The notes under the pieces are model-generated. The model ran no database searches, was not told the DNA's origin, and was given only the letters and a program-made list of their open reading frames with translations. From an uncultured Gammaproteobacteria bacterium (GTDB lineage Bacteria; Pseudomonadota; Gammaproteobacteria; Pseudomonadales; Pseudomonadaceae), in assembly GCA_945612235.1 (NCBI GenBank), contig CALZAE010000004.1:1-64000 (forward strand): a DNA stretch of 64,000 nt. Reading direction: 5' to 3'. The position numbers and the translations under genes are program-made. The stretch's first letter is position 1. Every line of letters begins with the position of its first letter. This document shows positions 7,775-16,659 of the stretch, one piece after another.

Positions 7775-8242
7775 ATGAGCAAAGCTTTAATTCAGCGTGT
7801 ACTGACCACTGACAACAGCTTGAGCAGCTTGCTCATGCGCCTCAGTGCGGGGGTTATTTTTGCGGCGCATGGCGCGCAGAAATTATTCGGTAGTTTCGGC
7901 GGCGGCGGTCTGGAAGGAACGGCGCAGTGGATGGCTTCGATTGGTTTGGAGCCGGGTTACTTAATGGCGTTGGCCGCTGGCAGTGCAGAGTTCTTTGGTG
8001 GTATCGCCCTGCTGCTTGGACTGCTGACGCGACCTGCAGCATTTGTGCTGGCGATGACCATGCTGGTCGCAGTCATCACAGTGCACCTGCCTAATGGGTT
8101 GTTTTTGAGTAACAACGGCTATGAATTTGGCCTGGCGTTACTGGCCATCACTGGCGCTTTAGTCTTAAACGGCGGCGGTAAGTTTTCGCTGGACCGCAAG
8201 CTCAGTGCGCACTTAAACGAAGGCCGCTCTGATTCATTCTAG
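7775..8242 (+). CDS. DoxX family membrane protein (YqjF-like)
   Basis: This 155-residue inner-membrane protein has four predicted hydrophobic helices. The family signature region is AGVIFAAHGAQKLFGSFGG, followed by GSAEFFGGIALLLGLLTRPA. DoxX proteins are associated with quinone or thiol redox chemistry; YqjF of E. coli is the YhaJ-controlled member and the best functional analogue here. A GGAG ribosome site lies ten bases upstream of the ATG. It is the first gene of a plus-strand set with a quinone oxidoreductase and a pirin. Confidence 0.9.
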   Translation: MSKALIQRVLTTDNSLSSLLMRLSAGVIFAAHGAQKLFGSFGGGGLEGTAQWMASIGLEPGYLMALAAGSAEFFGGIALLLGLLTRPAAFVLAMTMLVAVITVHLPNGLFLSNNGYEFGLALLAITGALVLNGGGKFSLDRKLSAHLNEGRSDSF

Positions 8243-8383
8243 GCTTTGGCGTCTATCGCCAACCTACACAACATAAACAGGCACATGGCCGCGCTTGATT
8301 CTTGCTACACACCCAGGCCGGCTGAGCAGCTATTGACTCGCTGCTCAACTCGGTATCGCTTAACCCAGTAATGGAGGTCTCTT

Positions 8384-9343
8384 ATGCACGCTTTACAGTT
8401 TTCTGCCACGGGTTCTTTAGATACATTGCAATTGCATGACTTGGCTAAGCCCGTGCCTGCTGCGGGTGAGGTATTGGTTGAGGTGCGTGCCACCGGCGTC
8501 AATCCCAGCGATATTAAGAATGTGCTGGGCTTGTTTCCTTACACCACCACGCCACGTATACCCGGCCGAGACTTTGCTGGCGTAGTGGTTGCAGGGCCTG
8601 AAGAGTTGCTGGGTCAAGCGGTATGGGGCGGCAGCGGTCAGGGTTTTGGTTTCTATCGTGATGGTTGCCATGCGCAGTATGTCACGGTGCCAGTCAACGC
8701 AGTCACGCCGCTACCCAAGTCCTTGACCTTTGCCCAAGCGGCAACCTGCGGCGTGCCTTTTATCACCGCTTGGGATGCCCTTGAGCGCAGTCAGGTTAAA
8801 GCAGGTACACGTTTTTTAATTATCGGCGCAGGCGCTGTGGCTAACGCAGCGCAGGTTTTAGCCAAGGCACGCGGTGCAGAGGTGGTGATGGCAGCACGCC
8901 GCGCCGAAGTTGTGCAGAGCTTGCAAGCGCAAGGCATTACAGCGTTTGAGCTCAGCGAAGAAGGGCAACTGCCAGAGCAAGCACGCCAGCACTTCAAGCA
9001 GCAAGCGCCTGAAGTGATTTTTGAAACCACAGGTTTCTGGCTTGCAGCAGCAGTCAATACAGTCGATACCTTTGGTCGTGTGGCGATTATTGCCGCACCA
9101 AAGGATGGCGTGATCAGTTTGTCGTCCTTGAATCTGTATCGCCGTGGCGGCTCAATTGTGGGGATTAATTCGCTGCTCTACAGCCTAGAAGAATGTGCGC
9201 AGATGCTTAAGCGTATCGGCGCAGCATTTGATGCTGGACTGCCGGCACCCAGAGGATTTATCGAATTACCCCTGTCGCAAGCCGTTGCTGCCTATCAACA
9301 GGTCAGCGCTGGCGCGGCAGAAAAGATTGTACTGATTCCATAA
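8384..9343 (+). CDS. MDR-family quinone oxidoreductase
   Basis: This 319-residue medium-chain dehydrogenase/reductase of the zinc-independent quinone oxidoreductase type has a GroES-like N-terminal half (residues 1-120, PGRDFAGVV) and a Rossmann half with FLIIGAGAVANAAQVLAKA. It lacks the zinc-binding cysteine set of alcohol dehydrogenases. It is expected to reduce quinones or enals with NADPH. It lies 140 bp after doxX and 48 bp before a pirin gene, and probably belongs to the same stress response. The exact substrate cannot be told from sequence. Confidence 0.85.
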   Translation: MHALQFSATGSLDTLQLHDLAKPVPAAGEVLVEVRATGVNPSDIKNVLGLFPYTTTPRIPGRDFAGVVVAGPEELLGQAVWGGSGQGFGFYRDGCHAQYVTVPVNAVTPLPKSLTFAQAATCGVPFITAWDALERSQVKAGTRFLIIGAGAVANAAQVLAKARGAEVVMAARRAEVVQSLQAQGITAFELSEEGQLPEQARQHFKQQAPEVIFETTGFWLAAAVNTVDTFGRVAIIAAPKDGVISLSSLNLYRRGGSIVGINSLLYSLEECAQMLKRIGAAFDAGLPAPRGFIELPLSQAVAAYQQVSAGAAEKIVLIP

Positions 9344-9391
9344 CCCGCATGTTTGGCTGATATAAATTAAATATCAGCAGGAGGTTTTACC

Positions 9392-10090
9392 ATGATTGAA
9401 CTACGACCTTACAACGAGCTTGGCGGCGCTCAACATGGCTGGCTGGATACGCGCCACCATTTTTCTTTCGCCGATTATTACGATCCTAAGCGCATGCGCT
9501 GGGGCCATCTGCGTGTCTGGAATGATGACACCATAGCAGCGCATACAGGCTTTCCAGCCCATCCGCACCGTGATATGGAAATTATCACCTATGTGCGTAG
9601 CGGTGCAATTACCCACCAAGACAGCTTGGGCAATCGTGGCCGTACTGAAGCCGGCGATGTGCAGGTGATGAGTGCCGGCACTGGCATTACTCACAGCGAG
9701 ATGAATGAAGAAAGTGAAGCAACACAGCTTTTTCAAATCTGGATCATGCCTGATGAAAAAGGCCTGCCGCCAAGTTGGGGTACTAAGCCATTTCCCAAGG
9801 GCGAACGTAGCGGCTCTTTTGTCACTCTGGCCAGTGGCTTACCCGGAGATACTGACGCGCTAGCGATTCGTGCTAATGCCCGTTTAGTCGCGGCAACGCT
9901 AAAGGCTGGGCAAAGCACCGAGTATCAAATTGCCCCTGGTCGCAAGGTGTATCTAGTGCCAGCCAGTGGCCAGATCGAGATCAACGGCGTGCTTGCTGCA
10001 GCCGGTGATGGCGTGGCGATCAGTGATGAATCCTTGCTCAGAGTGAGTGCACAGCAGGACAGTGAAATTGTGCTAGTGGATGTCGCTTAA
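9392..10090 (+). CDS. Pirin family protein (YhaK-like)
   Basis: This 232-residue bicupin has the pirin metal-binding signature in the N-terminal cupin (HPHRDMEIITYV, then the SAGTGITHSEMNE block). Bacterial pirins such as YhaI and YhaK can show quercetinase activity or sense redox state. E. coli yhaK is controlled by YhaJ, matching the LysR gene upstream. A strong ribosome site (AGGAGG) precedes the ATG. Confidence 0.9.
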   Translation: MIELRPYNELGGAQHGWLDTRHHFSFADYYDPKRMRWGHLRVWNDDTIAAHTGFPAHPHRDMEIITYVRSGAITHQDSLGNRGRTEAGDVQVMSAGTGITHSEMNEESEATQLFQIWIMPDEKGLPPSWGTKPFPKGERSGSFVTLASGLPGDTDALAIRANARLVAATLKAGQSTEYQIAPGRKVYLVPASGQIEINGVLAAAGDGVAISDESLLRVSAQQDSEIVLVDVA

Positions 10091-10115
10091 AACCGGTGAC
10101 CTGTGAGCCAAAGGT

Positions 10116-10141
10116 ACGCTGGCCGGTCAAGTGGCTAGCGT
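10116..10141. terminator. Hairpin after pirin gene
   Basis: An imperfect inverted repeat (ACGCTGGCC / GGCTAGCGT, one mismatch, 8-base loop) lies 26 bp after the pirin stop. It has no U-tract, so it may stabilise the 3' end rather than terminate by itself. Confidence 0.35.
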
Positions 10142-10149
10142 ATTCACTT

Positions 10150-10193
10150 CCACAGCTAGCTGTGGTGGCTCGCATTCGCTCGAGTGCTCCCAC
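10150..10193. repeat. REP-like palindromic element
   Basis: A perfect 16-bp palindrome (CCACAGCTAGCTGTGG, 10150-10165) is followed by GGCTCGCATTCGCTCGAG and GTGCTCCCAC. The complement, GTGGGAGC followed by an inverted repeat around GCTCGAGCGAATGCGAG, has the shape of pseudomonad REP elements. Only one copy was noticed in this window, so the call rests on form alone. Confidence 0.35.
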
Positions 10194-10396
10194 TTATTGC
10201 AATCACAACTGATCAGAACGCAGACTGATGCAGAGTTTTAACGTACAGAAAGCGGTTACCCGCTGTAATTTTAGGCAGAAAAGCAGAGAAAACCCATGAT
10301 GAACCTACTGTTCTAAGGTAAGCATTGTTAGTATATAGAAGTGCGCAATTGAGCGGCCTACTCATAAGATTTTATAATTATAAGAGAACAATAAAA

Positions 10397-11329
10397 ATGA
10401 AGCCGGATCTATTATTTCTAATTAATCTACCTGAAGCGATATTAAAAAACTTAAGTGAGCATTATAACTGTCACTTGCATTCTGCATTAGATAAACAACA
10501 GTTTTTAGCAATAGCTCCTTCTGTACGAGCAGTTGTGTCGAGTGCTGAGTCAACAGTTCCAGGAGAACTCATAGCTAAATTGCCAGCGCTGGAAATTATT
10601 TCAGTTATGGGCGTTGGCTATGATGGTGTCGACTTAGATGCTGCACGCAAACATAATATTTGTGTCACTAATACCCCTGGCTTGTCCACTGAGGATATTG
10701 CTGACTTCACTATGGGGCTTCTGTTATGTGCAGCACGTCAAATTCACACTGCTGACCAGTATGTCCGTAACGGAAAATGGGTGCAGGGACGTTATCCTAT
10801 GACCGGGCGCGTATTCGGTGGACGCATGGGTATAGTTGGCTTGGGGCGTATCGGTAAAGCTGTCGCGTTACGTGCTGAAGCTTTTGGGATGAGCATTGCT
10901 TATACCGGGCGTTCAAAAAAGTCAGATGAGACTTACGCTTGGCATGACGATGTAAAGGCGCTTGCTGCAGACGTAGATTTCTTGGTGATCTGTGCCAGTG
11001 CTGGGCCTGAAACACAGGGCATGATCAATGATGAGGTACTCACTGCTCTCGGTCCGCGTGGGGTCTTAGTTAATATAGCCCGTGGCTCTATTGTTGATGA
11101 ACAGGCGCTAATCTGTGCTCTGCAAGAGGGCAAAATTTTAGCTGCAGGTCTTGATGTGTTCAGTGATGAGCCGCATGTGCCGCAAGCTTTAAAAGATCTA
11201 CCCAATGTTGTGCTAACACCCCATATGGCGAGCACGACTGAAGCGACAGTACAGGCAATGTTTGCACTCACATTTGAGAACTTAGCGACTTATTTTTCAG
11301 GCCAGCCAGTCTTAAATCAAGTGAATTAG
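10397..11329 (+). CDS. NAD(P)-dependent D-2-hydroxyacid dehydrogenase
   Basis: The protein has 310 residues from the ATG before KPDLLFLINLPEA; an upstream in-frame extension lacks a ribosome site. It has the D-isomer 2-hydroxyacid dehydrogenase layout: catalytic half, then NAD domain with GIVGLGRIGKAVALRAEAFG, the active Arg in VNIARGSIVDEQAL, the Asp/Glu region, and the catalytic His in LTPHMAS. The closest functional class is glyoxylate/hydroxypyruvate reductase. It converges on a TauD-type dioxygenase and class II aldolase pair, suggesting a shared catabolic route in which it reduces a 2-oxoacid product. The specific substrate is unknown. Confidence 0.85.
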   Translation: MKPDLLFLINLPEAILKNLSEHYNCHLHSALDKQQFLAIAPSVRAVVSSAESTVPGELIAKLPALEIISVMGVGYDGVDLDAARKHNICVTNTPGLSTEDIADFTMGLLLCAARQIHTADQYVRNGKWVQGRYPMTGRVFGGRMGIVGLGRIGKAVALRAEAFGMSIAYTGRSKKSDETYAWHDDVKALAADVDFLVICASAGPETQGMINDEVLTALGPRGVLVNIARGSIVDEQALICALQEGKILAAGLDVFSDEPHVPQALKDLPNVVLTPHMASTTEATVQAMFALTFENLATYFSGQPVLNQVN

Positions 11330-11345
11330 TGAGTCAGTAAAAAAT

Positions 11346-11375
11346 TGCTCCTCTTGCCTAAAGGCAAGAGGAGCA
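11346..11375. terminator. Convergent terminator hairpin
   Basis: A perfect 14-bp inverted repeat (TGCTCCTCTTGCCT / AGGCAAGAGGAGCA) with a 2-base centre lies between the convergent dehydrogenase and dioxygenase genes. It probably ends both transcripts, though a U-tract is weak. Confidence 0.6.
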
Positions 11376-11451
11376 TCACAACTTAAAGCGCAGTTTTAGC
11401 AATATCTTTACCAAACTGAGGTATCGCAAAGAGCACCACAAAACCTATGTA

Positions 11452-12378
11452 TTATTCGTCGTTCAGGATTCGACCTAGGATATGGTTGCCTTCGATAGTG
11501 GTGCGATTGATACGGCGACGTACGCCTGGTGGAGTACCTGTCGCGCAGTGCATTGCACGCCAGTTGTCCCACAGCACCATGTCGCCTTGTTCCCACTTGT
11601 GGAAGTAATGGAATTTTGGGTCACGCGTATGAGCAACGAGGCGCTTCAGCAGATCGATCGCTTCATCGTTCGATAAGCCCACTTTGTGTGGCGTAATCAC
11701 GCGATCTAAAAACTGCTCCACAATCCCCAATACTTTTTTACCGCTAATTGGGTGAGTCATTACCGCAGGGTAAACAGACTCTGGAAAGTTCGGGAAACGC
11801 ACATCGGCAGGTTTTTTCGGACTGTATGGGCCAGGCTCATAACCTTCTAAATCAACATAACGCATGTTGCGGCGTTGCATACTAAAAGCATAAGCAACTT
11901 CGATTTTTTCAATCAGCGCTTTAGTTTCATCGTCCAGAGCTTCATAGGCTTTAGCAAGATCACCAAAACCAGTAAGACCGCCTTCACCAGCCACTTCAAC
12001 TGAAGTCAGTACTGCACCATGATTAGGTTTGCCGGTGTAGTGCAAGTCAATGTGCCAGTCGAGTCGACCTACTACGGTCTCACCCTTATAGCTGGCTGTC
12101 ATGTGCTTATCTTTATCGCCACCGTTTTCAATTTCAAATAGCTCAGGGTACTCAGCTGAAGTGGTTACCTTCAGTGGGTGCATCTGCAAAGGACCAAAGA
12201 CACGACTGAACTCAATTTGATTTTTAGGATTGATATTTTGGTTGCGAAAAACCAGCACACCGTGCTCGTACCACAGTGCGCGCAGTTGCTCCTTTATCTC
12301 ATCGGTATAAGGCTGATTAATATCAAAATCGAGGATTTCAACACCAATATTATCGAGCTTTTTTATTGTAATTGTCAT
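11452..12378 (-). CDS. TauD/TfdA family Fe(II)/2-oxoglutarate dioxygenase
   Basis: This 308-residue alpha-ketoglutarate-dependent oxygenase shows the iron-binding HxD as WHIDLHYTG and the distal His plus 2-oxoglutarate Arg in DNWRAMHCATG and RRRINRTTIEG. Relatives hydroxylate taurine, 2,4-D or alkyl sulfates; sequence alone does not identify the substrate here. It starts 9 bp after the class II aldolase gene, with a GAGGT ribosome site, so the two form an operon. Hydroxylation followed by retro-aldol cleavage is a reasonable reading of the pair. Confidence 0.85.
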   Translation of the reverse strand: MTITIKKLDNIGVEILDFDINQPYTDEIKEQLRALWYEHGVLVFRNQNINPKNQIEFSRVFGPLQMHPLKVTTSAEYPELFEIENGGDKDKHMTASYKGETVVGRLDWHIDLHYTGKPNHGAVLTSVEVAGEGGLTGFGDLAKAYEALDDETKALIEKIEVAYAFSMQRRNMRYVDLEGYEPGPYSPKKPADVRFPNFPESVYPAVMTHPISGKKVLGIVEQFLDRVITPHKVGLSNDEAIDLLKRLVAHTRDPKFHYFHKWEQGDMVLWDNWRAMHCATGTPPGVRRRINRTTIEGNHILGRILNDE

Positions 12379-12387
12379 GTTAATACC

Positions 12388-13164
12388 TCAAGAGCCAAGA
12401 ACTTTAGGATCGCGACGCAACTCACGGCGGGCCATCGCCTCCCAAAGGAATGGGAAACCGTTTGGATCAGGAAGACTGACGTCCTCGACCACTTTGTTAG
12501 ACAGGGGCTCAGCACCACCAGCAAGGCGTACTTCATAAGCACGGCGGCAACGCCACTCTAAGGTTGCAGCTCGTAAGTGCGCTTGACGTAAGTCTTTACC
12601 TACAATTAGAGCACCATGCTGCGCAAGGAGTGCCCATCTGGCATCTTCACCAAGAGCATCAATAAGACTGGCGCACGCTTCGTTATTATCTAGTGTGCCG
12701 AGGTATTCGTTGTAGATCGGTATATCTACACCACAGTAAGCACTGGCTTGGTCATAAATGGGCGGTACTTCTTGCAGACAAGCCCAGATACCACTCCACT
12801 TGGGGTGGTTATGGATGACAACGTGAATATCAGCACGTGCTTTATGTAATTGTAAGTGCAGACCAATTGCTGGAGTGATATTCCAATCACTGTCGAGCAC
12901 ATTACCCTCAGCATCAATGGTTACAATATCGTCTGCAGTCACTTCATCCCACGTCAACTCCCACGGATTGGTCAGAATGGTTCCATCAGGCTGGCGGACG
13001 GTAATATGTCCAGCAATGTGGTCATCCCAGCCTTCGGCGAACAAAATACGGCACATTAAAGCCACTTGCGCCTTGGGGGAAATTTCAGGGAGTAGGTCTC
13101 GAGCGCCCGGCCGAGGAGCAAATTTCTTTAGCATCTCGACGTTAACATGATCAGTTTTTAACAC
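12388..13164 (-). CDS. Class II aldolase/adducin family protein
   Basis: This 258-residue protein has the class II aldolase fold, with Zn-binding histidines in HVVIHNHPKW and LLAQHGALIVG. Family members cleave or epimerise phosphosugars or decarboxylate/aldol-cleave short hydroxyacids. The start is a GTG at 13164. It is the first gene of a two-gene operon with the TauD-type dioxygenase and lies behind an AraC regulator on the same strand. No phosphate-binding partner gene (kinase) is nearby, so a non-phosphorylated substrate is possible. Confidence 0.85.
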   Translation of the reverse strand: MLKTDHVNVEMLKKFAPRPGARDLLPEISPKAQVALMCRILFAEGWDDHIAGHITVRQPDGTILTNPWELTWDEVTADDIVTIDAEGNVLDSDWNITPAIGLHLQLHKARADIHVVIHNHPKWSGIWACLQEVPPIYDQASAYCGVDIPIYNEYLGTLDNNEACASLIDALGEDARWALLAQHGALIVGKDLRQAHLRAATLEWRCRRAYEVRLAGGAEPLSNKVVEDVSLPDPNGFPFLWEAMARRELRRDPKVLGS

Positions 13165-13274
13165 GGCCTGTATTCCTTATTACTATTGTTATGACCTTCG
13201 ATTCTATAGATCGCATCTGCATCTTTAATAGCAATATGTGGCCACAAAACAAGCCTTAAGGGACAAGTTAGCGG

Positions 13275-14291
13275 TTAATTGAGGAGCCTACTGCGAAACT
13301 CAGAGGGAGTCAGTCCGGTCCACTTTTTAAAAGCACGTAGAAAGCCCGAGTGGTCAGCAAAGCCAAGCTGCAAAGCAATCTCGGTAATAGAAAGCGTAGG
13401 GTCGCTGAGCGCGCGGCGCGCTCGAATGGTGCGCACTTGATCAATCAGCTGCTGATACTGCCAGCCCTCGGCTTTTAAACGACGCCTGAGAGTGCGAGGG
13501 CTGCAGTGCAGTAACGCAGCAGCCTCAGTCATTTCAGGTGGGTTAGCGGAATCTTGGGCGATGATTTGTGATAGACGCCAAGCCACATCGCCCTGCTGGC
13601 GGGCGATACTTTTCTCTTCACACAAGGCGGCATACAGCCTGGCGCTTTGCGGGCTGGTATTGGGTAAGGGTTGGTCCAGCACATCTGCATCAAAGAACAA
13701 TTGAATGACCGGCGCATCAAAGTGGATGGGACAGTCAAATATTTTTTGGTAGGCCTCGAAATGAGGCGGCTTGGGGTAGTCACAGCGCAGTTTGGTCACC
13801 GGTAACGGACGGCCGATTACCCAGCGTACAGTGCTCATGATGCTGCTCAGCACATCTTCCACTGCCAGCAGTCTAAATTCGCCTAAGCTATCTTTAGTAT
13901 TGATTTGGTAGCAACCTTGGCCATCAATTTCGCTGAAAGTGGTAATGATCTCATTACCTGAGAAGCGGCCAGGATAGTTTTGATAGCGCAAACCGAGCTC
14001 GGTTGCTTCGCGCAGGGTTGAAGAGCTCATCATTAAATAGGCCAACTGATCATAAGTGGCCTGTGAGCGGTGGAAACCTATTTCTAGCCCAAGACCTGTA
14101 TTGCCAGTCATACGTAAAGCATCAGAGAGCAGCGCTCTATGGGCGGCACTACTAATAGGCACATCCAGCTGGTCAAGATTGTTCAGCTGGTGAGTTTTGA
14201 TTAAAGACTCCGTATCGCAGCCTCTTTCGGATAAAAAATCTAGAAGCCAGAGCACATAACGAACATCGGTATTGATGGCAAAGCACCCCAA
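13275..14291 (-). CDS. AraC-family transcriptional regulator
   Basis: The 338 residues comprise an N-terminal Arabinose_bd-type domain (about 20-200, FHRSQATYDQLAYLMMSSS) and a C-terminal pair of AraC helix-turn-helices (LLHCSPRTLRRRLKAEG; LQLGFADHSGFLRAFKKWTG). The architecture resembles OruR/ArgR-type regulators of amine and amino-acid catabolism. The start is probably the TTG at 14291; a later GTG is possible. It precedes the aldolase-dioxygenase operon by 110 bp on the same strand and is the natural candidate activator for it. Confidence 0.85.
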   Translation of the reverse strand: MGCFAINTDVRYVLWLLDFLSERGCDTESLIKTHQLNNLDQLDVPISSAAHRALLSDALRMTGNTGLGLEIGFHRSQATYDQLAYLMMSSSTLREATELGLRYQNYPGRFSGNEIITTFSEIDGQGCYQINTKDSLGEFRLLAVEDVLSSIMSTVRWVIGRPLPVTKLRCDYPKPPHFEAYQKIFDCPIHFDAPVIQLFFDADVLDQPLPNTSPQSARLYAALCEEKSIARQQGDVAWRLSQIIAQDSANPPEMTEAAALLHCSPRTLRRRLKAEGWQYQQLIDQVRTIRARRALSDPTLSITEIALQLGFADHSGFLRAFKKWTGLTPSEFRSRLLN

Positions 14292-14477
14292 TTAGAGATT
14301 AATAAAATAAACAGCGCCACACATTATAATAAGTGAATGTTAGTGGCGTTAGAAACATATCCAAGAAACCCAGACTTTAGCAAAAACATGTATGAACTAT
14401 AGCAGCAGAAGCCATAAAGACAGGCCTCTCGATCATAGGTCATTAGCATTGACAAATAGTAATTTCTCCCACACCAT

Positions 14478-14500
14478 ACTAATAGACCGGTTGTTATAAT
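14478..14500. promoter_or_regulatory. Candidate TetR operator/promoter
   Basis: The sequence ATAGACCGGTTGTTAT, about 20 bp before the tetR start, is an imperfect palindrome around ACCGGT. It contains the TAGACC half-site known from LmrA/YxaF-type TetR operators. It overlaps a TATAAT-like -10 (TTATAATT). Autoregulation by the adjacent TetR protein is inference. Confidence 0.4.
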
Positions 14501-14517
14501 TTCAGGATTATTAAGTT

Positions 14518-15087
14518 ATGGATGTAAAAATCAAGCCAAAAGACCTTCTGATTGAGACGGCCTCACGTCTTTTTAAAGCGCGTGGATATTGCGCAGTGGG
14601 CCTCAATGACATCATTGCAGAGAGCGGAGTGCCCAAGGGCTCGCTCTATCACTACTTTCCAGATGGCAAAGAACAACTCGCCACTGCCGCAATTAACTAC
14701 ACGAAAGAACTGGTCATGGAAGACATTAACAGGGTCTTTGCTGGCGCCGCCAATCCCATGGCTGCGTTTCAGGCCTATGTGTATCAGTTATCCAAGGTGT
14801 TTGGCGAAGGCGGTGATCCGCTGGGTTCGCCGATTGGCACCATTGCTGGAGAGAAACATTCCACCAGCGAACCCATCCGCTTGGCCTGCGCAGCGACATT
14901 TAAGGATTGGCAATCGATTTATGCTGAGAAATTTCTTCAAGCTGGCTACAGCGAAAAACAAGCCACAAGCTTAGCCATCACTTTTCATGCGCTGACTGAA
15001 GGCGGCATTCTTTTAGCCTTAACCATGAAAAGCGGCAAACCACTCGAAGCAATCGCTGAACAAATTCCGTTTTTATTTATTAAGTAA
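14518..15087 (+). CDS. TetR/AcrR-family regulator (LmrA/YxaF type)
   Basis: This 189-residue protein has an N-terminal TetR HTH (residues 8-55, GLNDIIAESGVPKGSLYHYF) and a C-terminal domain of the YxaF/LmrA type (GSPIGTIAGE motif). Such proteins repress neighbouring efflux genes until a drug binds. The gene lies 42 bp upstream of an MFS drug transporter on the same strand, which fits that arrangement. Confidence 0.88.
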   Translation: MDVKIKPKDLLIETASRLFKARGYCAVGLNDIIAESGVPKGSLYHYFPDGKEQLATAAINYTKELVMEDINRVFAGAANPMAAFQAYVYQLSKVFGEGGDPLGSPIGTIAGEKHSTSEPIRLACAATFKDWQSIYAEKFLQAGYSEKQATSLAITFHALTEGGILLALTMKSGKPLEAIAEQIPFLFIK

Positions 15088-15129
15088 GTCTTAAAGCAAA
15101 CCCACTGGCTCATTATTTAAGAGATTTTC

Positions 15130-16554
15130 ATGTCTACAGTTACCCATGAACAGGATCTAAGCGGCATAAAACCAGTGCCGATTTTAATCGCTTTTTTAAT
15201 CGCAGGCTTCATCGGTTTATTTAGTGAAACTGCTTTAAATATGGCCCTTGGCCGTTTAATGATTGAATTGGACGTGGTGTCTTCCACAGTGCAATGGATC
15301 ACCACAGGTTACTTGCTGACCATGGGCATCCTCATTCCCGTGTCCGCATTATTGATTCAATGGTTTAGCACTCGGCAGCTGTTTGTCGCTTCGTTACTCT
15401 TTTCAATTGTTGGTGCAATAGTTTCCGGCATGGCGCCCACTTTCGAAGTTTTGCTGCTCGGTCGTATTATTCAGGCGATCGGTACCGGTTTATTAATTCC
15501 GCTGATGTTTAACACCGCATTAATCATTTTCCCGATTCATCGCAGAGGTACAGTGATGGGATTGATTGGACTGGTGATGATGTCAGCTCCAGCTGTTGGA
15601 CCGGCGACCTCCGGACTCATCATTGAGATGTTGAGCTGGAATTGGATTCTGTGGCTACTTCTTCCGTTTCTGCTTTTTTCTTTGGTCTACGGTCTGATTT
15701 TTATGCAGAACGTTTCGACACTAACCAAACCTAAAATAGATGTGCTTTCCATAGTTCTATCGACTATTGGTTTTGGTGGGCTGGTCTACGGCTTTAGCCT
15801 CGCCGGTGATAAGGGCTGGGCAGATGTACTGGTCATTAGCGCCATTCTCGTTGCTCTAACGTCACTCGTTATATTTTCGTTTAGACAGCTAAAAATTGAT
15901 AATCCAATGCTAGATTTACGGGCTTTTAAATACCCTATGTTTAGCTTAGGTATATTTTGTGTCGCAGCTACTTTTATGATTATTTTATCAACCATGATTT
16001 TGCTGCCTTTATATCTACAAATTGGACTCGGCGTCACGGCCCTTGCAGCGGGCTTGGTCCTGATGCCAGGTGGCGCGTTAAATGGGATTTTGTCGCTGGT
16101 GGTAGGACGTGCCTTTGATACCCATGGTCCGAAATGGCTGATTACCCCGGGCTTTATCATTATGCTGGTGATGCTGTGGAATCTCTCCAATGTCACCACA
16201 GCAACATCGACACTCATGATAATTTTGCTGCACTCAGGCCTCATGGTGGGCGTGTCCTTGGTGATGATGCCGGCGCAGACCAATGGTTTAAATCAGCTGC
16301 CCAGAAGTCTGTACCCAGACGGTACCGCCTTGATCAACACTTTGATGCAAGTATCCGGTTCGATTGGTACAGCGCTGGCGATCACCATCATGTCGGCCTC
16401 GCAAAGTAATTTCTTGAAGAGCGTTGCTGACCCAGCAGATCCAACGCTGGTCAGCACCTCATTAACCGCTGGCGTACAAACGGCTTTTATTTTAGGGATT
16501 GGGCTGGCAGCTAGCGGGTTAGTTGTATCGTTTTTTATAAAGCCATCAAGATAA
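15130..16554 (+). CDS. MFS drug efflux transporter (DHA2/EmrB type)
   Basis: This 474-residue membrane protein has about 14 hydrophobic helices. It has the DHA2 signature around LSWNWILWLLLPF and the motif VVSSTVQWITTGYLL near the N-terminus, seen in EmrB/LmrB/QacA-type proton antiporters. The substrate is likely a toxic organic compound or antibiotic. It is co-transcribed with the TetR gene upstream. The ATG is preceded by a modest GAGA ribosome site. Confidence 0.87.
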   Translation: MSTVTHEQDLSGIKPVPILIAFLIAGFIGLFSETALNMALGRLMIELDVVSSTVQWITTGYLLTMGILIPVSALLIQWFSTRQLFVASLLFSIVGAIVSGMAPTFEVLLLGRIIQAIGTGLLIPLMFNTALIIFPIHRRGTVMGLIGLVMMSAPAVGPATSGLIIEMLSWNWILWLLLPFLLFSLVYGLIFMQNVSTLTKPKIDVLSIVLSTIGFGGLVYGFSLAGDKGWADVLVISAILVALTSLVIFSFRQLKIDNPMLDLRAFKYPMFSLGIFCVAATFMIILSTMILLPLYLQIGLGVTALAAGLVLMPGGALNGILSLVVGRAFDTHGPKWLITPGFIIMLVMLWNLSNVTTATSTLMIILLHSGLMVGVSLVMMPAQTNGLNQLPRSLYPDGTALINTLMQVSGSIGTALAITIMSASQSNFLKSVADPADPTLVSTSLTAGVQTAFILGIGLAASGLVVSFFIKPSR

Positions 16555-16659
16555 GCTTTCCTTGCACCATACTATGATGCCGATGCAGCAATTAAAATTG
16601 GTTAAAAGCCTAGGTAATCGGGTAATCTCACATCACACACTAATACATTCGAGTCTGAC

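Noticed and set aside
11452..12378. TauD-type enzyme as PhnY of the oxidative phosphonate route
   Set aside because: No PhnZ partner is present and the gene lies in a different cluster from the phosphonate operon; PhnY belongs to another dioxygenase group.
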